DNA from: an uncultured Mycoplasmatota bacterium
GTDB taxonomy: Bacteria; Bacillota_I; Bacilli_A; RF39; UBA660
DNA length: 5,476 nt
Reading direction: 5' to 3'
Assembly: GCA_947296775.1 (NCBI GenBank)
Contig: CAMYRF010000076.1
Span: 1 to 5,476 of the forward strand
The position numbers and the translations under genes were made by a program. This document shows, piece after piece, positions 1 through 4,130 of the stretch. The stretch's first letter is position 1, and each line of letters begins with the position of its first letter. A model generated the notes under the pieces. That model searched no databases. It was not told where the DNA came from and worked only from the letters and a program-made list of their open reading frames with translations.

Positions 1-170
1 CATTAACTTTTATAGGATTATCAGCCTATATAATATTGCCTAAAGCCGAAACAATACTATTAAATAATCATAAAAAAGTAAATAGCCAAAACATCTATAT
101 AAATAAAGAAAAACAAAAACAAACAACATTCTTCCAAAAAATAAAAGCAAGGTTTACAAATGATAAATAA
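1..170 (+). CDS. C-terminal end of an upstream membrane-associated protein, possibly a dacB-like D-Ala-D-Ala carboxypeptidase (partial)
   Basis: An open frame enters from the left edge (first full codon at 3) and ends with TAA at 168-170, giving 55 visible residues. It begins with a hydrophobic stretch (LTFIGLSAYIILP) that looks like the end of a transmembrane helix. A lysine- and glutamine-rich hydrophilic tail follows. The stop codon lies 11 bp inside spmA, so the two genes are probably co-transcribed and translationally coupled. The visible part has no catalytic motif. The dacB suggestion rests only on gene order: in Bacillus subtilis dacB immediately precedes spmA-spmB-rluB, and such carboxypeptidases often carry a C-terminal membrane anchor. 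Another membrane protein is equally compatible with the residues seen. Confidence 0.6.
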   Translation, partial: LTFIGLSAYIILPKAETILLNNHKKVNSQNIYINKEKQKQTTFFQKIKARFTNDK

Positions 171-738
171 ACTGTGGATATTTTTTATAGTAACAGGCGG
201 AATATTTCTAATCATTAATGGCAAAACCGATATATTAAACACTCAAATACTTTCAAGTGGAAAAACAACACTAGATTTAATTATTCAAATTTTTCCACTT
301 CTTGCAATTTGGCTTGGCATAATGAACATAGCAAAAAAATCAGGATTATTAGATAAAGCCTCAAAACTAATTTCACCACTCCTTTCAAAAATATTTCCAG
401 AAATACCAAAAGGACATGAATCATTAGGACTAATATCATCAAATATAATCGCAAATCTTTTTGGGCTAGGTAACGCAGCTACACCCTTTGGATTAAAAGC
501 TATGGAATCACTTCAAAAACTAAATAAACAAAAAGACACCGCTAGTAGAAGCATGATAACCTTTCTAGTAATTAATACATGTGGCGTTACCCTAGTTCCA
601 ACAACAATCATATCACTAAGAATGATGCACGATAGTACAGATCCAACGAGCATAGTAATTCCATGTATTATTGTTACATTTATCTCATTATTCATTGGAT
701 TAATAATTGATAGAATATTCGCACGGAGGTATAAATGA
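160..738 (+). CDS. spmA: Spore maturation protein A (SpmA)
   Basis: This is an integral membrane protein of 192 aa; B. subtilis SpmA is about 196 aa. SpmA and SpmB together are needed for full dehydration, and hence heat resistance, of the spore core in Bacillus and Clostridium. The transported substrate is not established. Visible features are an N-terminal membrane helix (about residues 5-20), a second helix (about 38-57) and the family signature GLGNAATPFGLKAMESLQ (about 102-119), typical of the nucleoside-recognition/gate domain. Further hydrophobic segments lie at about 131-152 and 164-184, with a basic C-terminus (RRYK). The ATG at 160 has a weak AAGG at 149-152 and sits inside the 3' end of the preceding gene. 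The TGA stop overlaps the spmB start as ATGA, so the two are translationally coupled. The promoter lies upstream of the window. Confidence 0.93.
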   Translation: MINKLWIFFIVTGGIFLIINGKTDILNTQILSSGKTTLDLIIQIFPLLAIWLGIMNIAKKSGLLDKASKLISPLLSKIFPEIPKGHESLGLISSNIIANLFGLGNAATPFGLKAMESLQKLNKQKDTASRSMITFLVINTCGVTLVPTTIISLRMMHDSTDPTSIVIPCIIVTFISLFIGLIIDRIFARRYK

Positions 739-1253
739 AACTATTATCAAATCTATTCATTCCAGTTCTAGTACTTACAGTCATTATATATGGTGCAAAA
801 AAGAAAGTTAATGTTTATGATAGCTTTGTTGAAGGCGCAAAAGAAGGACTTCCAATGGTACTAAATATGTTTCCACCATTACTAGCCATGATATTTGGAA
901 TAAACATATTTACAAGTAGTGGCATAATAGATGAAGTCTTTCAGTTTTTAAAACCAATCCTATATTTAATAAATGTCCCGCTAGAAATTCTTCCAATCGC
1001 TGTAATGAGACCACTATCAGGTAGCTTCGGTTTAGCGCTTCTAAATGATATTTATACTTTGCACGGAGTTGATCATTACCTAAGTATACTCGCATCAATT
1101 ATTCAAGGATCAAGCGATACAACCCTTTATATCATAACCCTTTATTTCGGTACCATAGGAATAAAAAAAATAAAATATGCACTATGGGCAGGATTATTAG
1201 CCGACCTAATAACTGTAATCCTTAGTTTAATAATTGTCCCCTTGTTTTTTTAA
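735..1253 (+). CDS. spmB: Spore maturation protein B (SpmB)
   Basis: This 172-aa membrane protein is the partner of SpmA in spore core dehydration; B. subtilis SpmB is about 178 aa. The strongest signatures are MRPLSGSFGLALLNDI at about residues 91-106 and QGSSDTTLYII at about 124-134. Both are characteristic of SpmB and related gate-domain proteins. Hydrophobic segments lie at about 5-20, 40-60, 72-92, 128-142 and 148-172. The ATG at 735 overlaps the spmA stop (ATGA) and is preceded by a good Shine-Dalgarno (CGGAGGT, 724-730) within the end of spmA. This ensures roughly balanced production of the two proteins. The last codons overlap the -35 box of a promoter serving rluB. Confidence 0.93.
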   Translation: MKLLSNLFIPVLVLTVIIYGAKKKVNVYDSFVEGAKEGLPMVLNMFPPLLAMIFGINIFTSSGIIDEVFQFLKPILYLINVPLEILPIAVMRPLSGSFGLALLNDIYTLHGVDHYLSILASIIQGSSDTTLYIITLYFGTIGIKKIKYALWAGLLADLITVILSLIIVPLFF

Positions 1254-1270
1254 ACATACTACTGTATAAT
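1242..1270 (+). promoter_or_regulatory. Sigma-A-type promoter for rluB
   Basis: TTGTTT (1242-1247) and a perfect TATAAT (1265-1270) are separated by 17 bp. The -35 box lies in the last codons of spmB. Transcription would start about 1277, on the AGGTGA ribosome binding site itself, leaving a leader of about 11 nt. It would let the housekeeping gene rluB be expressed independently of the sporulation genes upstream. Confidence 0.65.
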
Positions 1271-1276
1271 TTATTT

Positions 1277-1282
1277 AGGTGA
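1277..1282 (+). promoter_or_regulatory. Ribosome binding site that sets the rluB start
   Basis: AGGTGA lies 5 bases before the ATG at 1288. An in-frame GTG at 1279 falls inside this motif, so it is unlikely to be the main start unless the very short-leader transcript is read as leaderless from that GTG. Confidence 0.7.
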
Positions 1283-1287
1283 AAAAC

Positions 1288-2001
1288 ATGGAAAGATTAC
1301 AAAAAATTATCGCAAATAGTGGATACTGTTCAAGACGAAAAGCAGAAGAACTAATAGAAAAAGGGAAAGTTTCAGTTAATGGAGAAATCATCACAGACTT
1401 AGGAACAAAGGCTAATAACTCAGATACAATAATTGTGGATGGAAACAAAATAGAAACTCAGAATAAAGAATATATTCTACTATATAAACCAAGAGGTATA
1501 GTAACAACAACCAAAGATGACAAAGGTAGAAAAACAGTAATGGATTTAATAGAAACAAAAAATAGATTATACCCAGTTGGCAGACTAGATTACGATACTA
1601 GTGGATTATTATTATTAACCAATGATGGAGAACTTACCAATTTACTTATCCATCCAAAAAATGAAATCCAAAAACTATACATTGCAAAAATAGATGAAGC
1701 AGTAAATCCACAAACAATAAAAAAACTATTATCTGGAGTTATTATTGATGGACAAAAAACCAAAGCAGATAGAGTAAAAATAAAAAAACTAGATAGAAGA
1801 AAAAATAAAACAATTATCGAAATAGTTATTCATGAAGGTAAATATCACCAAGTAAAAAGAATGTTTGAACAAATAGGCTATCATGTTGAAAGTTTAAAAA
1901 GAGAAAAATTTGCTTTTCTAGATTTAAAAGGTTTAAACTCAGGTGAATATAGACATTTAACAACCAAAGAAGTAAAAATACTTTATAGTTTAGCCAAATA
2001 A
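1288..2001 (+). CDS. rluB: 23S rRNA pseudouridine synthase, RluB family
   Basis: This cytoplasmic enzyme of 237 aa isomerises a uridine of 23S rRNA near the peptidyl-transferase centre (position 2605 in E. coli numbering for RluB). An S4 RNA-binding domain occupies about residues 1-60 (MERLQKIIANSGYCSRRKAE, then ...GKVSVNG). The RsuA/RluB/E/F catalytic domain follows. Its active-site motif is YPVGRLDYDTSGLLLLTNDG, with catalytic Asp at residue 101. The family motif EGKYHQVKRMFEQIGY follows at about 183-198. The start is the ATG at 1288, because it gives the classic RluB N-terminus and is spaced correctly from AGGTGA; a GTG at 1279 would add three residues. It follows spmB by 34 bp, as in Bacillus, and has its own promoter. 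It ends in a strong hairpin facing the convergent islet. RluE/RluF-type specificity cannot be excluded, but the S4 domain and gene order favour RluB. Confidence 0.94.
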   Translation: MERLQKIIANSGYCSRRKAEELIEKGKVSVNGEIITDLGTKANNSDTIIVDGNKIETQNKEYILLYKPRGIVTTTKDDKGRKTVMDLIETKNRLYPVGRLDYDTSGLLLLTNDGELTNLLIHPKNEIQKLYIAKIDEAVNPQTIKKLLSGVIIDGQKTKADRVKIKKLDRRKNKTIIEIVIHEGKYHQVKRMFEQIGYHVESLKREKFAFLDLKGLNSGEYRHLTTKEVKILYSLAK

Positions 2002-2049
2002 AAAAGTGAGACATTTGTTGATTACTTCAACATTTATCCCACTTTTTTT
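2001..2049. terminator. Long bidirectional hairpin terminator between rluB and the convergent orphan gene
   Basis: The outer arms AAAAAGTG (2001-2008) and CACTTTTT (2040-2047) enclose an inner stem GTTGA (2017-2021) / TCAAC (2027-2031) with loop TTACT. T-runs follow on both strands. Read on the - strand, arms GTGGGATAAATGTTGA and TCAACAAATGTCTCAC pair over 16 positions with two G-U wobbles and only two A-A mismatches. Read on the + strand, the wobbles become A-C mismatches, so termination should be better for - strand transcripts. The hairpin begins at the rluB stop and supplies the last codons and stop of the orphan gene. Confidence 0.8.
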
Positions 2050-2609
2050 AATAAAGTAAAAGGTTTAAAATGTTTAACTTTACACATATTTTCAATCCTT
2101 TTAAAAGGATTAATACTTTTATATGATTTAGAGTCACTAAGCGTAGTATATAAATATTCAATCATTTTATCAATATTGTCCATATACTTAGCTTCCTCTT
2201 CCCTAACAGCATATTTAAATATCCACCCTAGCCAAGTTTCAGTTTTGTAATTATCACCAGTCATATAAGATGAAATATTTTTGCCATCAAAATATAAATA
2301 TAATCTTTCATTTTCTAAAAGCTTTTCAGAAATATTAAATAAATCATCTAAAGATAACTCGCCATCATATTTACTTATTTCATCATATTTTTTATCTAGT
2401 AAATTAACGTCAATATTACAAGATAATAAATCATAGTTACCATTAAAATTAGCCTTACAAGTAACTAAAGAATGTGTATATTCATTAAAATAGGCTAAAG
2501 AGAAAATCTTTTCATTATTAACCTCTTCAAAACATATACGGTCCCAGTTAATATCATCTGGAATAAAATTAATTAATTTGTTGTTTCTCGGCCCCGAGTC
2601 AGGATCCAT
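2034..2609 (-). CDS. Orphan protein of the KilA-N islet, unknown function
   Basis: I do not recognise a family for this protein of 191 aa. It has no signal peptide and no membrane segment, so it is probably cytoplasmic. It begins with the unusual MDPDSGPRNNK, encoded by a GC-rich patch. An acidic, aromatic-rich body follows (for example ERLYLYFDGKNISSYMTGDN at about 101-120). Next is a tryptophan-containing, probably helical segment TWLGWIFKYAVREEEAKY, and the tail is basic (INPFKRIENMCKVKHFKPF). The ATG at 2609 has AAGGAGG at 2619-2625 with 9-base spacing. The gene lies 58 bp after the KilA-N gene on the same strand and has its own promoter. Its final codons (LKKVG, stop) are formed by the terminator hairpin, so the very C-terminus may not be conserved. 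An effector or modulator role within the islet is only a guess from position. Confidence 0.8.
   Translation of the reverse strand: MDPDSGPRNNKLINFIPDDINWDRICFEEVNNEKIFSLAYFNEYTHSLVTCKANFNGNYDLLSCNIDVNLLDKKYDEISKYDGELSLDDLFNISEKLLENERLYLYFDGKNISSYMTGDNYKTETWLGWIFKYAVREEEAKYMDNIDKMIEYLYTTLSDSKSYKSINPFKRIENMCKVKHFKPFTLLKKVG
2094..2111. repeat. 18-bp perfect palindrome in the orphan gene
   Basis: AATCCTTTTAAAAGGATT is its own reverse complement. It lies in the 3' part of the orphan gene (coding around INPFKRIE). In RNA it would give a 7-bp stem with a TTAA loop and no following U-run on either strand, so it is not an obvious terminator. Confidence 0.6.
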
Positions 2610-2627
2610 AAAAACATTCCTCCTTCA

Positions 2628-2651
2628 TAACAATATATGTTAATTATAACA
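2628..2651. promoter_or_regulatory. Possible operator: alternating TAACA/TGTTA repeats over the orphan gene's -10 box
   Basis: TAACA (2628-2632), TGTTA (2638-2642) and TAACA (2647-2651) alternate in orientation with spacers of 5 and 4 bp. They form two overlapping inverted repeats across the -10 and the predicted transcription start. The half TGTTAATTATAACA resembles TGTTAATAATATACAACA at the XRE gene's promoter (3770-3787). The XRE or KilA-N protein would be the natural candidate to bind it. The sequence is AT-rich, so chance similarity is possible. Confidence 0.35.
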
Positions 2652-2671
2652 TAATATATATATCATATCAA
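2632..2671 (-). promoter_or_regulatory. Promoter of the orphan 191-aa gene
   Basis: On the - strand, TTGATA (2666-2671) and a perfect TATAAT (2643-2648) are separated by 17 bp, with an extended -10 TG (TGTTATAAT). This is the best consensus promoter in the window, and its -35 overlaps the KilA-N stop codon. A second -10-like TATATT (2632-2637) lies 6 bp before the ribosome binding site, matching the geometry of the other promoters here, but it lacks a -35. Either could be used. Confidence 0.65.
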
Positions 2672-3510
2672 ATTAATGGATTTTCAGGAATTTTTGCTAT
2701 TTCTGAAGATTTATTCAATATTTCAAGTTGATAATCAGCAATAGAAGATAAAATTTCAAATCTTTCCTCTTTAGTTTTACCATCTTTTATCAATTCAGCA
2801 TTATGTGATTCTAAATTAGATAAAACCGTTAATTCGTTAATATTAGCATAATCCCTCATATTTGAGTTTTTAGCTAAGCTGGGATTTAAAACACGCCATT
2901 CTTTAGCAGTAGATTTAAAAACGATAACATTTAAAATATCAGCTTCCTCTGCATATTTTAACCAATCTTTATCTTTAAAGTAATCTTTTTTTGGTAATAT
3001 ATAATTTTTAATAGCATTGGTATGGATTAAATAATTAGTTTTTGTAAGCAACCTTTTTACATTCCAATCTTTATTTTTATTTTCAAGTTCTTTTAGTCTT
3101 TGAAATTCTTTAATTAAATATAATTTAAATACAGGACTAATGGCTGAAGCAAATTCAAATGCGATATCCTTGTGGGCATATGTTCCACCATGTTTTCCTC
3201 TTTTTACATATATCCCAATAGCGTTCGTTTTTTCTACCCATTCACTCGGACTAATAGTGAAAGTGTGAAGACCTGCTTCATTTTTAAAGGCGTCGAATTC
3301 GACTCCTTTAAAATTAGGATTATAAATATTTTCCCAAGTCCCTAAAAATTCTAAAGTATTTCTATTTCTAATCCAATTTTTAACAACATCTTTGGCAGTA
3401 GTATTACCTACTTTCGCTTTAGCCAAGTCAGTAATACAAATATAATCATTTGGTCCATCAGTGACTATTCCAATAGGAATATTTTGTACAGTAATAACAT
3501 TATTTTTCAT
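2668..3510 (-). CDS. KilA-N domain DNA-binding protein
   Basis: This 280-aa protein carries a KilA-N domain, a DNA-binding fold found in phage, large DNA virus and bacterial accessory genes. The domain spans about residues 15-140: YICITDLAK at about 23-31, NWIRNRNTLEFLGTWE at about 45-60, then NPNFKGVEFD at about 64-73. The strongly conserved WVEKTNAIGI and KHGGTYAHKDIAFEFASAIS complete it, ending in PVFKLYLIKEFQRLK. The C-terminal half (TAKEWRVLNPS, NMRDYANINELTVLSNLESHNAELI) matches my recollection of full-length bacterial KilA-N proteins, so the gene looks intact. The ATG at 3510 was chosen because it is 9 bases from AAAGGAGG; the ATG at 3516 would add two residues but is only 3 bases away. 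The gene overlaps the end of the XRE gene by 11 bp, so the two are coupled. The molecular role is unknown; phage-derived regulation, a toxin-like activity or defence are possible. Confidence 0.92.
   Translation of the reverse strand: MKNNVITVQNIPIGIVTDGPNDYICITDLAKAKVGNTTAKDVVKNWIRNRNTLEFLGTWENIYNPNFKGVEFDAFKNEAGLHTFTISPSEWVEKTNAIGIYVKRGKHGGTYAHKDIAFEFASAISPVFKLYLIKEFQRLKELENKNKDWNVKRLLTKTNYLIHTNAIKNYILPKKDYFKDKDWLKYAEEADILNVIVFKSTAKEWRVLNPSLAKNSNMRDYANINELTVLSNLESHNAELIKDGKTKEERFEILSSIADYQLEILNKSSEIAKIPENPLI
3282..3313. repeat. 32-bp near-perfect palindrome inside the KilA-N gene
   Basis: The outer arms TTTTAAAGG and CCTTTAAAA flank a perfect core GTCGAATTCGAC. The only mismatch in 16 pairs is C3291/T3304. 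The palindrome encodes the conserved stretch FKGVEFDAFK through a run of C-ending codons (GTC, TTC, GAC, GCC), unusual in so AT-rich a gene. No U-run follows, so it is not a standard terminator. Confidence 0.8.
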
Positions 3511-3757
3511 TATCATCTTCCTCCTTTATTTTCACAATAGATAAAGTATAACCAAAAGGTTCTAAAATTTTTATTAAAGTATTAATTTGTGGATGTTTTA
3601 CCTGATTTTCAATTACCGCAATCATTTCACGAATAACCCCACATTCATCTGCCATTTTCTGCTGACTCAGTCCTAATTCATTTCGTAATTTAATAAAGTC
3701 ACAAATTAAATTGTATTCTAATTCCATTTGTCTTTTTTCATCAATAATTTTTTTCAT
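3500..3757 (-). CDS. Small XRE-family (HigA-like) helix-turn-helix regulator
   Basis: This 85-aa protein is nearly all a single XRE/Cro helix-turn-helix domain. RNELGLSQQKMADECGVIREMIAVIENQ (about 25-52) holds the two HTH helices. HPQINTLIKILEPFGYTLSIVKI (about 55-77) follows in the style of HigA-type antitoxins, and the tail is acidic (KEEDDNEK). The start is the ATG at 3757, 7 bases after a consensus AGGAGG (3765-3770). A longer reading from 3805 would run through the promoter and is rejected. The gene heads a coupled pair with the KilA-N gene, overlapping it by 11 bp. It probably binds its own promoter, perhaps at the TGTTAAT motif covering the -10 box. An antitoxin-like role is inferred from size, order and fold, not shown. 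Confidence 0.9.
   Translation of the reverse strand: MKKIIDEKRQMELEYNLICDFIKLRNELGLSQQKMADECGVIREMIAVIENQVKHPQINTLIKILEPFGYTLSIVKIKEEDDNEK
3520..3527 (-). promoter_or_regulatory. Ribosome binding site of the KilA-N gene, inside the XRE gene
   Basis: AAAGGAGG on the - strand lies within the last codons of the XRE gene. It is 9 bases before the ATG at 3510 and 3 bases before the ATG at 3516, which favours the inner start and implies coupled translation. Confidence 0.7.
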
Positions 3758-3776
3758 ATGCAAACCTCCTGTTAAT

Positions 3777-3805
3777 AATATACAACAACACAAAATAGTA
3801 GTCAA
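3777..3805 (-). promoter_or_regulatory. Promoter of the XRE/KilA-N pair
   Basis: On the - strand, TTGACT (3800-3805) and TATATT (3777-3782) are separated by 17 bp. Transcription should begin about 3770, at the first base of AGGAGG (3765-3770), leaving a leader of about 13 nt. The -10 box is embedded in TGTTAATAATATACAACA (+ strand, 3770-3787), an imperfect inverted repeat with TGTT/AACA ends that could serve as an autoregulatory operator. Confidence 0.75.
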
Positions 3806-3824
3806 TAAGATACGGTAAAAATAT

Positions 3825-3846
3825 AAAAAAAAGACTTATTCGTCTT
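3825..3846 (-). terminator. Intrinsic terminator of the ferredoxin gene
   Basis: On the - strand AAGAC (3842-3846) pairs with GTCTT (3831-3835) around the loop GAATAA, and the run of eight T's spans 3825-3832. The 5-bp stem is short, though G-U pairs could extend it slightly. The stop codon of ferredoxin is part of the loop. It isolates ferredoxin from the XRE gene downstream. Confidence 0.6.
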
Positions 3847-4027
3847 CCTCTTCAATAACAATAGCTTCAGTAGGACACGCGCTAGCCGCATCTCTAACTT
3901 CATCATCTACATTATTATTGGTAGCTTTTGCTAAATTATCATCATCAAATTCAAAATGATCAGGACACATAGCCACACATGCCCCACATGAAATACATAA
4001 GTCCTTATCAACATGTACTTTTTCCAT
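3836..4027 (-). CDS. Single-cluster [4Fe-4S] ferredoxin
   Basis: This 63-aa acidic, soluble electron carrier is of ordinary length for monocluster bacterial ferredoxins. C11-x2-C14-x2-C17-x3-C21-P is followed by C51-P-T-E-A-I. By homology with Thermotoga- and Bacillus-type ferredoxins, C11, C14, C17 and C51 bind the one cluster. The second CxxCxxC motif is absent. C21 corresponds to the residue that in some relatives forms a disulfide with a cysteine in the middle of the chain; that partner is missing here (region VDDEVRD), so C21 is probably free. The C-terminus (EEEDE) is strongly acidic, suited to docking with redox partners. ACCTCCT at 4033-4039 is a full-consensus Shine-Dalgarno for the ATG at 4027. 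It is monocistronic, divergent from the 270-aa membrane protein gene. The redox partner is unknown. Confidence 0.95.
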   Translation of the reverse strand: MEKVHVDKDLCISCGACVAMCPDHFEFDDDNLAKATNNNVDDEVRDAASACPTEAIVIEEEDE

Positions 4028-4046
4028 AATCTACCTCCTATAAATA

Positions 4047-4075
4047 ATTATAATTAAAAACCATATAAATTGCAA
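4047..4075 (-). promoter_or_regulatory. Ferredoxin promoter
   Basis: On the - strand, TTGCAA (4070-4075) and a perfect TATAAT (4047-4052) are separated by 17 bp. The predicted start near 4040 abuts the AGGAGGT ribosome binding site. It is back to back with the promoter of the divergent gene; the two -35 boxes are 7 bp apart. Confidence 0.75.
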
Positions 4076-4082
4076 CCACACC

Positions 4083-4111
4083 TTTAAAAAAAAAGTAAAA
4101 TGTGATATTAT
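4083..4111 (+). promoter_or_regulatory. Promoter of the 270-aa tail-anchored protein gene
   Basis: TTTAAA (4083-4088) is a weak -35, 17 bp before TATTAT (4106-4111), which carries an extended -10 TG (TGATATTAT). The predicted start, about 4118, coincides with AGAGGTGG (4118-4125), leaving a leader of about 13 nt before the ATG at 4131. Confidence 0.6.
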
Positions 4112-4130
4112 TATTCTAGAGGTGGTAGAC

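Noticed and set aside
910..1098. Antisense open frames under spmA, spmB and rluB (for example 910-1098, 513-695, 1826-2014 on the - strand)
   Set aside because: They lie opposite clearly conserved genes, have no ribosome binding sites or recognisable domains, and look like shadows of those genes.
2605..2618. Alternative small reading frame from the ATG at 2618 (- strand) into the orphan gene
   Set aside because: Only one base separates it from the Shine-Dalgarno core, and the frame stops after about 14 codons.
3241..3261. Inverted repeat TTCACT...AGTGAA in the KilA-N gene
   Set aside because: The 6-bp arms with a 9-base loop in coding sequence are within chance expectation, and no U-run follows.
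3758..3805. Longer XRE protein starting at 3805 (MTTILCCCILLTGG...)
   Set aside because: This stretch contains the promoter (-35, -10) and the consensus ribosome binding site for the ATG at 3757, so it is not translated.
2001..3846. Islet as an insertion sequence or integrated element with terminal or target-site repeats
   Set aside because: I found no transposase, integrase, matching terminal inverted repeats or flanking direct repeats at the boundaries; only the hairpins delimit it.
3836..4027. Two-cluster (2[4Fe-4S]) ferredoxin
   Set aside because: Only one CxxCxxCxxxCP motif is present; the second half has a single CP cysteine (C51).
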